Shown: piece after piece, positions 36,640 through 49,873 of the stretch
How positions within the stretch are numbered: the first letter of the stretch is position 1
Layout: every line of letters begins with the position of its first letter
Assembly (NCBI GenBank): GCA_030844895.1
Contig: CM061231.1
Span: 92,407,084-92,471,083 of the forward strand
DNA: 64,000 nucleotides
Reading direction: 5' to 3'
Source of the DNA: Ambrosia x helenae
Taxonomy: Eukaryota > Streptophyta > Magnoliopsida > Asterales > Asteraceae
Notes under the pieces: generated by a model
Seen by the model: only the letters and a program-made list of their open reading frames with translations
Database searches by the model: none
What the model was told of the DNA's origin: nothing
Program-made: the position numbers and the translations under genes

Positions 36640-38258
36640 GCATATAAACTTAGAATATTTATAATAAATCCATTGTTGCTCCAAAAATTATAAAAATTTA
36701 GGAGTAGCTTCTTGACACCTCATAGAAAATTATCCTACTTTTATTTTCTTGAAAATGTTTTATTTTTATATTTTTATTGAATTAAATTTTTTTAATTGTA
36801 TTTAATTGATTAAAAATTCATTTTTAATGATTTTAATCTCAAAATTTTTGATAAATTATTTCTAATCATTATGAACTGAAATAAAAATAATTGGTTCAGA
36901 AAACGTTTATTTTTATTGATTTTCCTATTTTTAGTCATTTAAACATGATTTAATCTCATTAAATTAGTTTTAAATATAAATAAGTTATAAAAATTATGAG
37001 AAAATTATTTCCATTAATTTACATAAGAAAATCATCCATTTTCTATAAAACTAGTATTTTTGGATCATGTATGGTATTATTGGTCTTATTTACGGTTAAT
37101 TAGACATAATTAGACATTTATTTATTTACACTATTTAAACATCTATTTTATAAATATTTTTCTTATAAAATAGAAACGTCTTATGATTGAAAGTCTTTAT
37201 TATCATTGATGAATCCTTGACTAACTCATAACTATTTATTTCAATATTTATGATTATTGTATTTATTTACAATAATTAGTTAAAGTAATTAACTAAATTA
37301 TTTTGTCTTAATTATTTAAACATATTTTTAACTAAATACTCAATTGGTAATAATTATATTATTTAAACCACTTTTACAACCTTTCATATATTATTTGTGA
37401 TATACAACTGTTACATTAACGCGACTTATCATAAAAACCCTACTTCCCCAAATCGACTTAGCAAACCCTAATGCCTTAGACCCTAGTTACGTTAGACTCT
37501 TAGATTTTTTCCTTATTAGTACCTTCATACATTATAGGTTGGATTCCTCGGAATTCCCATTACTTAGCTCACGACCGCTTAAGTTGGATTTTGATCGCTT
37601 TCGCAAACTGTGAGTATATCTTTTCCCCTTTTTACTGTTTTACTATTTTGGGGTGACTCATGTACTTACTATCAATTTTCTATTTCATCTTACTAAAATA
37701 GCAATTCTTATGTGTGTTTGCTTGTGTCATTTCGTGTATCTACGACCTGTCAAATCATTAACCGTTGCGGCCTGGCATTTCAATGAATAGTACTATGGTT
37801 TATACCCTTGTGACTCTGTTGAGAGTCCTCGTCATTGCTATGTATTACATTACTACTAGTGCATACTATATATATCTGCTTTCTTCTCTTAGGGTTGATT
37901 TGACCCGGATACCACTTATTACATAATTGCAAACAGTATACGACACATGAATTGCTAAATACTTTTCTACTATATTTATTTAAACAGGGTATGCTCACCA
38001 ATACAATTTTTGTATTGACCAAAATATTTTGTACATGTTTCAGGTTGTTTTGAGATGCATTCTTTAAGCTTTCGGATTTATATTTAGATTTTGATTCATT
38101 GTATTTCAATTTAGTTGGCAGTTAGAATCGTTGTATTTCATTTCAATGTAATAAATTATTTAATCAATGTATTCAAATTTGCACTTTAGTCCATGAGCTA
38201 TTGAACAATCGTCACTACGTGACACCTCGATGTTTCCGCCTTCGGTTGGGGTGTTACA
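36200..38258 (+). repeat. 3' LTR of element 2, right part
   Basis: Resumes the element 2 LTR exactly where 29500 left off. It carries the second copy of the tRNA-like module (36477-36550). Its (TA)n tract (36592-36637) is expanded to about 23 units against about 7 in the 5' LTR. Confidence 0.95.
36477..36550 (+). other. tRNA-like Pol III module, second LTR copy
   Basis: Same A-box/B-box/T-run layout as 13266-13345, with GGTTCGAGCCC kept. Confidence 0.5.
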
Positions 38259-38263
38259 CCCTC

Positions 38264-41200
38264 AAAGATCAAGCGAAGTTGTGGTACCATTCATTGCCTG
38301 CTGGGAGTATATTCACATGGCAAGAGCTTCAACAGCAGTTCTTAGAGGAATATTATACTATGATTCGCACTACTGATGCTCGGGAGGCTATCAGAACTTT
38401 CCAACAACACTCGGGGGAACCATTTCATGAAGCCTTCATGAGGTTTAAGGAGTTGTTAAGGAAGTGTCCACATCATGATATACCTATGTGGGAACTGATT
38501 AAGTCGTTTTATGACGGCTTATTACCCGAGGATGTGAGAGATTTGAACGCCAACAGTAATGGTACCTTTTTTACTAACCATGAGGATGTGGATTGGGAGT
38601 ACATGGAGAGGTTGGCAGTGACATCGAAGAGACAGGCTCGTGCAAGTAGAAGAAGCCGAACAGGTGCAGCTAGGGGTGTTGATGCAGAGGCTGAAAAGAG
38701 AATAGCAAGCTTAGAGCGACAGATTGCACAGTTGACAGCTGGTAGAGGCGCAGGAAGGAGTGATGGAGCAAAGGCAGTTAGTTCTTTTACAGTTTGCTCT
38801 ATTTGTGATGATCTGGGACACATGGATGCTGAGTGTCCTACTCAACAAGTGAAATCTGAAGAAGTAAATCAACTTTATGGACAACGAAAGCCATATGATA
38901 TGAATTCTAATTCATATCACCCAGGTTTGCGAAATCACCCTAATTTTAGTTATAGTAATACTTCTAACCAGTTGAATCCTCCATCACAGGTATCTAATCA
39001 AAACAATCAGAGAGGTTATTCAGGCCAAGGGAACTACAACAATCAAAGAAATTATCAGCAAGGATCTGGAAGCAATCAAGGGAGTTCTCAAGGCAACTGG
39101 AGAAGTCAAGGAAATCAACAGGGTGGCTCTTCGGGACAGGATGGATCAGTGAGAGAGATGTTGACTGAGTTTATGAAGTCAACAGGAGAATTCATGAAGT
39201 CAACGGGCGATTTCATGAAGGAGATCAGAAAGGACAACGAAATCAGGGACAAGGAGTACAAGGCCCTTTCGAAGCAAGTTGGCCAGATTGCAGAAGAGTT
39301 GTCCACTATGCGTCAAGATCCAGGTAAGCTACCGAGCACCACCACAGTGAATCCTGCACACCAGTCATCCAGCTCGAGACATGGCAAGAATGCAGAGATT
39401 AATCAGGTAAGTATTCTTCGCTCAGGTAAGATTTATGACAATAAGGTAGGGTCTCCACCACCAATTGTAGAGGGGGTGGTGGAGGATGTTAGTGATGATG
39501 ATGAGGGGGAATCTGTGAAAACATCTGTTAGCCCTAAAAAGACTAAGAAAGTAACTTTTTCTGAATCACCAAATGGGGTATTAGAGAATAACACTGAAGC
39601 TAAGGAAAAGGGTGTGGAGGGTAATACCATCCCGTTTCCTGAAGCTTTGGTACCACCAGAAACAAAGGTAAAAAGAAGGAGCCCACAACAGGAGGAGATG
39701 TGGGAAATTTTTAAGCAGGTAAAGATTAACATACCTTTGTTGGATGCTATTAAACAGATTCCCGCTTATGCTAAGTATTTGAAGGAGTTGTGTACTCAAA
39801 AACGGCAAAATAAAGTTCCAAAGAAAATTGATTTTTCAGAAAGTGTCAGTGCCGTTTTGTCGGGTATACTTCCTCCTAAGCTCAGGGATCCAGGAACTCC
39901 TTTGATACCCATTCAAGTGGGTGAATGTAGGATAGACCGAGCTTTACTGGATTTCGGAGCTAGTGTTAGCATCTTACCGGGGAGTTTATACGACCAGTAT
40001 GATTTTGGGCCTTTACAGAAAGCCGACACTACTGTGGTGTTGGCCGACTTGACTTTGAAACTTCCCCGGGGGATAGTATATGATGTCATTGTCAAAATTG
40101 AGGACTTTTACTACCCAGTTGATTTTCTAGTGTTGGATTATGTCTCTTCAAATACAACTAAACAACCTAATGTGATACTTGGTAGACCGTTTTTAGCAAA
40201 TGCAAATGCTTTAATTGATTGTAGAAACGGGACAGTTGACATGGCATTCGGGAATAGGAAAGTTCGTTTAAGCGTTTTTTCCCATACATCTAACTCTCTG
40301 GTCAGTGATGAATGCTTTATGGCAGACATTATTGACACGTGTCACCCCCATGTCAATGAGGAGGACGCAACAGAGACGTGTTTTGTTTGTGACAGGAAGG
40401 ATGCTGAATACAGGGAGGTTCTGAAAGAGATGGAGGTGATGGCAGTCAAAGAAGGGAAACCCACTTGGACACATCAGGTGGAAAGCCTACCAGAGCACAT
40501 TGACACACAGTTGAAGCCATCATTGGAATCACCTCCACAGCTGGAACTGAAAGAATTACCAAAGCATTTGAAATATGCTTTTGTGGGTGAGAATAAAACT
40601 CTTCCTGTTATTATTGCTTCTAATTTGTCTGATGTGCAGGAAAAAGCATTGATGGAAGTGTTGGTGGAGCATAAAGCGGCGATTGGATGGACCATTGCAG
40701 ACCTGAAGGGAATTAGTCCATCTATTGTGATGCACAGGATCATTACTGAAGAAGGTGCAAAGCTGGCTAGGGATGCTCAGAGAAGGTTGAACCCGAATAT
40801 GCGGGAAGTGGTGAAAAAGGAGGTCTTAAAGTGGCTTGATGCAGGTATTGTCTACCCAATTTCAGATAGTGAGTGGGTGAGTCCGACACAGACAGTGCCC
40901 AAGAAAGCAGGTATACAGATTGTTATAGGTGAGGATGGTGAGCAAATTGCTACCCGGCCCGTGACCGGGTGGCGTATTTGCATTGATTACCGGAAGTTGA
41001 ACTCTGCGACTTCCAAAGATCACTTTCCATTACCTTTTGTTGATCAGATAGTTGAGAAACTCGCAGGTCAGAAATTTTACTGCTTTCTAGATGGATATTC
41101 AGGATATAACCAGATTGCCATACATCCTGAGGATCAACAGAAGACTACGTTTACATGTCCATATGGCACCTTCGCATTCAGGTGAATGCCATTTGGCCTT

Positions 41201-43648
41201 TGTAATGCCCCGGCCACCTTTCAAAGGTGCATGATGAGTATCTTCTCAGATATGGTTGGGGACTCTCTAGAGATCTTCATGGATGACTTTTCCATTTTTG
41301 GCACATCTTTTGAGTCATGTTTAACACAACTAACAAAAGTTTTGAAAAGATGAGTCGAAACAAATCTGGTTTTAAGTTGGGAAAAGAGCCATTTTATGGT
41401 TCAGGAAGGGATTGTGTTGGGACACGTAATCTCAAGTAGGGGAATTGAGGTGGACCATGCTACAATTCAAGTGATTTCAACTTTACCTCCACCTACAAAT
41501 GTCAAAGGCGTTCGTTCCTTTCTTGGACACGCCGGGTTTTATAGACGGTTCATAAAAGGATTTTCTGTTATTACTAAACCGCTATGTAACCTTTTGCTGA
41601 AAGACGTCCCGTTTGTTTTTGATAAAGAATGTATGAAAGCTTTTACCACCCTAAAACAAAAACTAATTGAGGCTCCTGTTTTACAATCACCAGACTGGTC
41701 CACCCCTTTTGAGATAATGTGTGATGCTAGTGACTATGCAGTTGGGGCGGTTCTAGGACAACGGGTGGATAAAAAGCCTGTGGCTATTTACTATGCAAGA
41801 AAAACTCTTTCTGATGCTCAGTTAAATTATACCACCACTGAGAAAGAGTTGCTTGCAGTTGTGTATGCATTGGATAAGTTTAGATCTTATTTGTGGGGTA
41901 GCAAGGTTATTGTTTATTCTGATCACAGTGCTGTCAGGTACCTCATGGAAAAGAAGGATGCTAAGCCAAGGTTGATTCATTGGATCTTACTGTTGCAGGA
42001 ATTCGACCTTGAGATTCGAGACAAGAAGGGGAGTGAGAATGTGGTAGCCGACCACTTGTCACGGGTGGTGCATGAGACACAAGCACCGGAAGTGGAAATC
42101 AATGACACATTCCCATATGAGCAATTATTATCTATTTCCACTAAACCATGGTTTGCTGATTTTGCTAATTATGCAGTTACAGGAACCACTCCAGAGCACT
42201 GGTCAAAGAGGAAGAAGCAACATTTTCTTTCTCAAGCAAAGTATTACATATGGGATGACCCATACCTCTTCAAAGTTGGACCAGACCAGCTCATCCGACG
42301 ATGTGTACCGGATGATGAAGTTCAATATGTGCTGAGCATGGTGCACACATCAGCATGTGGTGGCCATTTCAGTGGTCAAAAGATGGGCCACAAAGTGCTT
42401 TCATGCGGCCTATATTGGCCTACCATTTTTAAAGATGCTTTTGAGTTCGCTAAAAATTGCTTAAGATGTCAACAGATGGGTAGCATCTCAAAACGGAACG
42501 AGATGCCCATGCAGCCGATTCTAGTTGTCGACATCTTTGATGTTTGGGGAATCGACTTTATGGGCCCGTTCCCGAATTCATTCGGTAACTTGTACATCTT
42601 AGTGGCAGTGGATTACGTGTCCAAATGGATCGAAGCCATTGCCACCAAGACGAATGATCACAAAGTGGTGTGCAAGTTTGTCCAAAGTAACATCTTTACT
42701 CGCTTTGGAATCCCTCGTGTGATCATTAGTGATGGGGGGTCCCACTTTAAAAAATTTTACTTTGGCAAGCTACTTAAAAATTATGGTGTAGACCACCGTA
42801 TCGCGACACCGTATCACCCACAAACTAGTGGGCAAGTTGAGGTGTCCAATAGGCAGATTAAGGAAATTCTACAGAAAACTGTGCGACCCGACCGCAAGGA
42901 CTGGTCCACTAAATTGGACGATGCTTTGTGGGCGTATCGCACTGCCTACAAAACGCCTATTGGAACCACACCTTATCGGTTGGTCTACGGGAAGGGGTGT
43001 CATTTACCTGTTGAACTTACTCATCGTGCTTTATGGGCTGTTAAACAGGTTAACATGGACTATGATGCTGCAGGAAAGGCAAGGAAGTTGGCATTGGGAG
43101 AGCTAGAAGAGTTGAGAAACGAGGCATATGAGAGTGCAGCGGCATATAAAGACAAAGTCAAGAAGGTGCATGATGCCAAGATCCGGTTGAAAAACATCGA
43201 GGTGGGTCATAGAGTTTGGTTATACAATTCTAGATTGAAATTATTTCCAGGAAAGCTGAGGAGTAAGTGGACTGGACCGTATCTGGTCACACGTGTGGGG
43301 AACTATGGAGATGTAGAGATTGAAGACTTCGATGATCATTTGAGGCAAGTGGTGAATGGCCACCGTTTGAAACCGTATATCGAGCCAAATGACATCAATG
43401 GACCGGACAAACAGTCAGAGAGCTTCGCTTTAAGCACTCTGACTTATGATTCAGAATGGGTATATGAGGTACAAGTCTGGCTGAAGACTAATAAACTTAC
43501 CGCTACCGGGAGGCAACCCAGAATTTTTGTATATATCTTTTGTTTTTGTATATATTTCGTTTTAACCATTTGCAAGTTGTTGAAGCATGCCCGGTGTCTC
43601 ACACAAGTGTGGGGAATGTTGACTCGCTCAGGTACGTCTATAACTTGA
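38264..43648 (+). pseudogene. Athila-type gag-pol, continuation
   Basis: Resumes gag at KDQAKLWYHSLPAGS. In order: the gag core, a CCHC knuckle (CSICDDLGHMDAEC), the protease (ALLDFGASVSILPG), RT (DYRKLNSATSKDHFPLPFVD, FMDDFSIFG), RNase H (CDASDYAVGAVLG, TTTEKELLAVVYA), and integrase with an HHCC finger (HTSACGGHF...CLRCQQMG) and the DDE core (GIDFMGPFP, ISDGGSHF, HPQTSGQVEVSNR). A two-fragment reading comes from TGA at 41183-41185 just before MPFGLCNAP and TGA at 41351-41353 where the family has Cys (KRCEETN). The frame is otherwise open to 43648. Integrase and RT wording (VQEGIVLGH, LDDALWAYRTAYKTPIGTTPYRLVYGK) is typical of the Athila lineage. Confidence 0.92.
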
Positions 43649-43993
43649 ACCGAAAGTTGGGGTCAACTTTAGATTTTTCAAGGGGTGGTGGCAATAACTA
43701 AAAATTGTTGCAAGGGGATTAATGTTTTTCATTTAAAAAAAATAGAAAAAAAATGATGAAGGTGAGCTTGTCGTGAAAACCATTTGCAAGTTGTTGAAGC
43801 ACGCCCGGTGTCTCACACAAGTGTGGGGAATGTTGACTCGCTCAGGTACGTCTATAACTTGAACCGAAAGTTGGGGTCAACTTTAGATTTTTCAAGGGGT
43901 GGTGGCAATAACTAAAAATTGTTGCAAGGGGATTAATGTTTTTCATTTAAAAAAAATAGAAAAAAAAATGATGAAGGTGAGCTTGTCGTGAAA
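43566..43993 (+). repeat. 214-bp tandem duplication spanning the pol stop
   Basis: The units 43566-43779 and 43780-43993 are nearly identical (ATGCCCGG versus ACGCCCGG and a few A-run differences). The pol stop at 43646-43648 lies in the first unit. Confidence 0.9.
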
Positions 43994-44690
43994 AAAAAAC
44001 TAAAAAATAAATAACAATAATAATAATAAAGTAATAATAATAATAATAATAAGAGATAAGTATGTAAAAAAAAGATATATAAATGATTTGCTCCCGTGAA
44101 TGAGAGGTAGAAAAGACAAAAGTTAATAAAGGGAAGGGGCAATCAACATACACCACTACTTTGCTTGGCAGAAATTGACAGACGTAAGGCCAACATAGCT
44201 GGCCGCACCTTACGCAAGTAAACATCCAAAACATTAAGTCCTTGACCAGAACTTGACAACCGTAAGCCCCCTCCCATCTTTCGTAACCTACTGCGAACAC
44301 ACCCCTTTTAACCCCAAGTCGAGCCGGTTCAAGTCTGAACCGGGTTTCAAGTTTGAACCGGGTCAAGCTTTCTAAAACTTATCAAAACCCTAATTCTCAC
44401 CATCTATCATTCCTATTATCACCTTCTTCAACCTTTATCCCTCAAGAACACCATAACCCACCTAAATCTCTAACTTCTTCAAATCTTCACCAAATCATAC
44501 AAATTTATAGTCCATCTTGCTTATTTTTTCGAGAGGAACAAAACCCTACCATTTGTTTCTCGTGATTTCGCCGCGTTTGAAAGCGTTCTGATCGTGCTTG
44601 AAGAACCCTAATTTTTCAAATTAGGGCTTTTCAATTTTAAAGCTTAATTGGTGTAATTGAAGCTTAATACAACCCATATAAACATCAAAG
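43994..44690. other. Spacer with UTR-like sequence and a perfect hairpin
   Basis: Begins with an (AAT)n-like tract (about 44005-44055). GAACCGGGTTTCAAG-type repeats lie at 44328-44370. CCCTAATTT-TTC-AAATTAGGG, a perfect 9-bp hairpin, is at 44606-44626. The CT-rich, ATG-poor stretch from 44390 resembles a plant 5' leader. Confidence 0.5.
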
Positions 44691-45147
44691 GTACGTTCTC
44701 TACCTCTCTTTAGGTAGAATATTGCCGGTAAGTGGATGTATGCATGAACATTGTTTAGATATTAAGCTTTTACATATGAATGCGGATTGATATAAACTCT
44801 AGCATGTTGTTGGATATGAGATGTGATGAAAAAAAAAAGTTTCAATTTTGCTATGCTAGACAATGTGTTTGGTAGGGATATGGCTATTATGTGACATGTA
44901 GGGCTTGTTGAACATCACATGTATTCAGAATAATGTTCATATTAAGGTTGTTGGTTATTGGAACTTGGTAACTTAGATAAGTTTTAAATTCTTGTTCAAT
45001 AATTAATAAAGACGCCTTTTGAAATAGTTCAACAAGCCCGGTAGCCATAGCAACACATAAGTGTGGGAAGGATTGTTAGAAATCCACACTTAGTAATTGA
45101 ATGAGATGGGACTAACTTGCTCTGTTTATGTGGTTATGTTTGTGCAG
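44691..45147 (+). other. Putative intron before the Athila 3' ORF
   Basis: Donor AAAG|GTACGT at 44691 and acceptor TTTGTGCAG| at 45147, immediately before the ATG at 45148. The sequence between is T-rich. Athila env-position ORFs are thought to be expressed from spliced RNA; use of this intron is inferred. Confidence 0.45.
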
Positions 45148-46462
45148 ATGACGAAGTCAAAGTCATATGGTAGCAAGGATAGGGGAAGGCACCCGAGTCT
45201 TCTTCCAATCCTCAACCAAGCGCTACCAAGAAAAGAAAAACCACAGGTCAAAGCATAGTCATTTATGAGGAGGGTAGAGTGGAAGGTCAAGAAGAACAAG
45301 GAATTGCTGAGCAAACCATAAGAAAGCATGGGGATATACCGTACAAGCTCGAATGGTCAAAGGGTCCACTTTGGAAAAGACCCCAAGCTTATCAACCAGA
45401 GCTATTCATGGCAAAGATGGGGACACGTAACATTATCCTAGATAACATGTGCTTTGAGAAGGAGGTGCTTGAAGATGACTTTAATGCCATGGGGTTCAAA
45501 GAGAAATTTAGGAACTTGGGTTGGGAGGCGCTGGTGGATTTCAAGGGGAATGCAACGGGAAGGGTTTATGTCGATAGTATTATGGCATGGCTAAGCACAT
45601 TAGAGTGGGAAGAAGGGTCCAACCCCCAAGGACAGTCAAACTCACGGGACAGGTTGGGGATAAAACTGTTGTGCTCTCGATTACTACACTGAAACAGCTA
45701 GCCAAGTTTGATTCAAAAGGGTTAGCTTTTTACGATTATGTGGGTGAGCGTGATTATTGGAAGCATCCTCATGCATTGGGGGATGAAGACATAATGAGAG
45801 CAGCAATATTTCAACCAGGTACGGGTTCTTCGATGAAGAGGGATGACTTGAAGCCGATAGTCAAGGTGTTACTGAAGTTCGTGGTCGCGAATATAGCACC
45901 CAGAGGAGGTGATATGGTGAATATGAGAATTTGGGAAGTGCCACTTCTGTATGCGATCATGACTGGGGAGTTGCCTTTCTCCTTTTGCCATTTGTTTATT
46001 ATGCATGTGTGGAAGGGGAGGAATCTCAAACAACAAAAGATGACACCACATGCGAGGTTGTTCAGTGCTTTGTTGAAGAAGCAAGGGGCCATATTGGAGG
46101 ATGAAGCGCCCTACGTGAAAAAACATATTATCTTCTCTTTTTCTAACCTGGCGTCGGCAGTTGAAAAATGGAAGTACAAAAGAACCAAATTGTGGCACAA
46201 GCTGGATATGGGCAACGGGAACAAAGTAAAGGTGCTACAATGGCGAAAGGAACCACCAACAGGAGGAGAAATGGATGACGAGGACTCCAGTGATGAGGAG
46301 TTGGTCCGAAGGCAGGTAGAAGAGGGGGCAAGACAGCCGGTTGAACTGAATCAGCCGCAAACTGGAGCGGCCAAACATTCGTGGGGTGTTTTTGATGATG
46401 ATATGCAGGTGTACGTGGTGAGTATGAGACCACCACAGTATGATTCGTGGGATTTGTTTTAG
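45148..46462 (+). pseudogene. Athila-type 3' ORF (env-position protein)
   Basis: About 437 codons starting MTKSKSYGSKDRG. The frame shifts between 45150 and 45195, then reads ESSSNPQPSATKKRKTTGQS and on through a globular region (KLEWSKGPLWKRPQAYQPEL, MGFKEKFRNLGWEALVDFKG). A one-base loss in the C-run at about 45621-45626 moves the frame to PPRTVKLTGQVG...RIWEVPLLYAIMTGELPFSF, then an acidic tail (MDDEDSSDEELVRRQ) to TAG at 46460-46462. This kind of protein sits after pol in many Athila elements. I see no convincing membrane span, so an envelope role is not supported by sequence. Confidence 0.75.
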
Positions 46463-48475
46463 CAGAGCCTCTAAAATCAGAACTCCAGGATGGAAGAAAC
46501 CCGCAGGAGGCAACATGAGCAGCTGATGAGAGCTGAACGGGTTCGTCACATCGAAGCGCAAATGGAATTAAACATGCGAGCATTTGATGAAAATCAATAT
46601 AGGAGGCACTTGGATCTTTGTGTTGGGTTCCTTACGTGGAGAATCCACCTTTCGTGGATTACAGCACTATGCCACCACTTGGGCCAGGTGTGCCGAGGCC
46701 TCCATCGCCTCAGGTTCACGGGTCGATGTGGCTGCCACGGGAGTATACCGCTCCCCATTTTCAAAGCTCTTACCCATATCGGCCACCACCCTATCAGTAC
46801 CCGTCCCAGCAGCAGCATCCGCTCAATCATCAGCATCATCATCATTACAGCAGCGTCAGGACAAAGGCTTGGGCAGCATTTTTCACATGACAGAATTGTA
46901 CCAGCTGTTGGGGGGATTTTATGGTGGACCACCTGGCCCATCTTACAGATGAGCACCCTCCTCTTAATTAGGTCATGTGTCGTTCCTCGCCTTGTATATT
47001 TTTGTACATTTCCAGTTATTTCTTTGTTTTTCCGTTTTTAGTATGTTTTGTTTGATTATTTTGGGGATGTTAGTCCACCTGGGTTGGTAACATTGAAACT
47101 TGAGCATGTTGAGTGAGAGAGGTTTTGAAAAGCATGAAACATCATACATTGGGGACAATGTATCCCAAGTGTGGGGATGGGAGATCCGAGGGAAGTAAGG
47201 CGAAGTTACTTACCGTAGCAAGAAAAATGTGAAATTTTGGAAATTTTTGAAAATTTTTAATGAAAAATAAATTCTTGCAAAATTTGTCCCTTTTTCTGCT
47301 TAATCAGACACAAAAGCCAAATTTTCAATCACTAAAGAGTCTTTTGCCAAACATGAAAGTACGAGATCCCCAATCATGGTTGTCCCTTTAAGTTTCATGA
47401 GAGTGTTTCTGGTGAGCGTTTTTAGAGGAAATGAAAAGAGATGCCTAACTAGGGGTAACATGCTTATAGGACTTGCATATGCTACATGTCGGCAGCCCAT
47501 TTCCCTACATTGCGAGACTTTGAGCCTATTAGATGTTTAGTGATATAAACGTTTCATTTCATGAGAGTAGGCCAAATGCTTCTTAGTTGCAGAATTTGTG
47601 TAATTCGATACATGCTAAAGCTTTAGGCAAAATGTGCACATAGATGAGAAAGGCAATGTAGGAACCCATTCGTTTGTTGATACCCTTGTGTTGTTTGTGT
47701 GGACCCGTTTGTTAAACATTACCATTAGTATACCATGTTGAGCCTAAACCTTTCAATTGTTAAACCTACATGATCACCCAAATTGACCCGTTTACCTTGT
47801 TGAATAAAAATGTTGACATCCAATGTGTTCGTAATGCTTATTGTTTGAATTACTCAATATTGAAAAAAAATTGAAAAAGAAAAATATATATATATATATA
47901 TGAAAAAAAATGAAAAAAAAAATAGAAGTTATTGTTATGGGTCAATTGTGCCCAAAGTTGATGTGTTAGTATGTTTGTGTGATTTGTGAATAAGGATGTC
48001 AAACAATTGTGTTAAATCCATTGTTTCCAAGCCATTTGTGAACCAAATCCATCCTACCTTTACCCGAAGCCCAAAACCCGTAAGTCCTTTTGATATGCGC
48101 ACGGTTTATAGCTTATGTGTGATTGTTATACAAACCTATGATAACGAAGTCGCATTCTTGGTTTTATGAGTGTTATATACTAGCACATTATACGCTAGTC
48201 CAGATATTAAACCGAGAGGAGTGAACATTGTGAGGGGTGTGTAGCATATGTAGATGATAATAAGCATGTTAGTTTTGGATAGGCAAGTCTTGTTTTAAAA
48301 TTGCGCAACACTTGCTCGCCAGATTGTCAATCTCGATTGTGTAAGTCTATGGGACGGGTATGATTGGGGACCTTGGAAAATCGATAGGTGAAGGAATTGG
48401 AGGTGATTTGTTAAGTAGGTGAGTCGTGTTTTGAGATGGTTTGATTGGGGACAATCAAAGGTAAGTGTGGGAATG
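46463..48475. other. 3' tail of the Athila-type element
   Basis: A short decayed reading (RRRQHEQLMRAERVRHIEAQ, then a Pro/Tyr/His-rich stretch to about 46890, in shifting frames) follows the ORF and may be its old C-terminus. From 46953 to 48475 no coding is seen; the region holds a short (TA)n at about 47886-47901 and ends in the purine-rich AAGTGTGGGAATG before the 3' LTR. Confidence 0.55.
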
Positions 48476-48766
48476 TGATGGACGGGGTCAATCATGGTGT
48501 TTAAGATGCTTAATTATGGGTTTTTAATGTCGTTTGAGCGTTTATATGCTTTGAATGTGATAACTACGCAACTTTGTGTGATTGTAGGTTCAATGGCATA
48601 TTTGGATGGATTTGGAAGCTTAAATGTGATTGAGGTTGAGTTTGGATGGTGAACCGAAGATATGGAGATGCTCATGGACGTTGAAGCGTTAAAGAGAAAT
48701 TTTGGATAAGCCAAGAACACCTAAGTTGGAGGCTAATACTACTACTACTACTACTACTACTAATAC

Positions 48767-48819
<53 letters not shown>

Positions 48820-49750
48820 CTTTAGTAGTAGATAAGCAAATGTAAATGATTGCAATGAAGGGTGCATTTAATGCACATTTAGAATGAAAGAAACTAAGGC
48901 ACGAGCAAACCAAAAAAGGATTTGGGGCAGAGTCTAACATCTGTAAGCCTCATTATGCTAGCCGTAAGATATAGTGGTCATGCCCACAAAAATTGGAAAG
49001 TTGGTTCATTAAGGTATAAAAGCATAATTTTCCACCCTAGTCAAAATATCAGCCACCAAAGGGACGGAGGGGAGGAGTTCTTTGGAGCAATTTTGAGAAC
49101 CATCATTATTATTCATCATCATTCATCCCTATTCTCGATTTCCATCATCATGTTCGGTATCATTATTCATATTTTTGAATTGTTTCTTGTTATTATGAGT
49201 GGCTAAACATCTTGTAATCACCTCCGGTGTATGGTTTATTTGTGAAACCTTAACTCTTGTTTGATTTGGTATATGGATTGTTTTTCATTTAGTTGAAGAA
49301 TATTTGTGGTTTTTATCATTTAAGCGATTCACTTGTTTTCATTTGCTTATCTTTTTATCATTCACATTCGGTTTTTCTTGCATCGTGAGTAGTTTGATAA
49401 TTTAGAGGGTAGGTGATACTTGTGGGTTGGTAATTGAATTATACAGGTTATTATTAAAAACTTGTGTTCGGTTATCACTTGATTTGAACCGTCCAACAAA
49501 ACTATGTCTATGTAGTATCCAATCATTTAAACAAGAGTAGGGTGGATCATTAACCGGAAGCCTGGAGGGGATTACTTCGTTTATATTATTGTTACAAATT
49601 CTTAAATTCAATTAAAAAAACAAAGTAATTAGATTTTAATTTACTAGTTGACTTACAAAACTATACTTTCCACCAATTCCCTGTGGAGACGACTCAACTT
49701 CCATATACTACTATTTTCATTATTTTTGACCGACCAAACGACATCGATCA
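48476..49750 (+). repeat. 3' LTR of the Athila-type element
   Basis: 1275 bp, copy of 9879-11163. Followed by the target duplication ttaat. Confidence 0.95.
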
Positions 49751-49873
49751 TTAATCTTAATTATTCTGGTGACTAAGTTGATTATCTGGAAACACGTAAC
49801 TTAGGTGCAAACAAAATTATTTAAGAACTTTGAATGCTTAAAATTGTTCTTTAAAGTGTATATGCACCATGTA

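Larger units (their letters stand above)
12325..38258 (+). mobile_element. Large non-autonomous LTR retrotransposon (LARD type), 'element 2'
   Basis: Inserted in the Athila-type gag, with target duplication ccctc at 12320-12324 and 38259-38263. LTRs are 12325-15022 and 28836-38258, the latter split by element 3. The internal region, about 2.4 kb once the Copia element is removed (15023-16883 plus 28293-28835), has no gag or pol but has a tRNA-iMet primer site, a polypurine tract and structured repeats. It is a LARD-type element that needs proteins supplied in trans. Leader and ends match the Tekay-type element at 55438. Confidence 0.9.
9879..49750 (+). mobile_element. Athila-type Ty3/gypsy retrotransposon, split by nested insertions
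   Basis: The outermost element has LTRs at 9879-11163 and 48476-49750, both starting TGATGG and ending CGATCA, flanked by the 5-bp target duplication ttaat (9874-9878 and 49751-49755). It has a tRNA-Asp-type primer site, gag, gag-pol and an extra 3' ORF in Athila order. A 25.9-kb nested element sits in gag at 12325-38258; without it the element is about 13.9 kb. The LTRs differ by roughly 15-20 substitutions plus microsatellite changes by eye, so it is fairly young. Coding parts carry two in-frame stops and at least two frameshifts, so it is not autonomous now. Confidence 0.95.

Noticed and set aside
45811..46583. Several minus-strand frames opposite the Athila 3' ORF
   Set aside because: They overlap one another and mirror the coding bias of the plus-strand ORF, so they are shadows.
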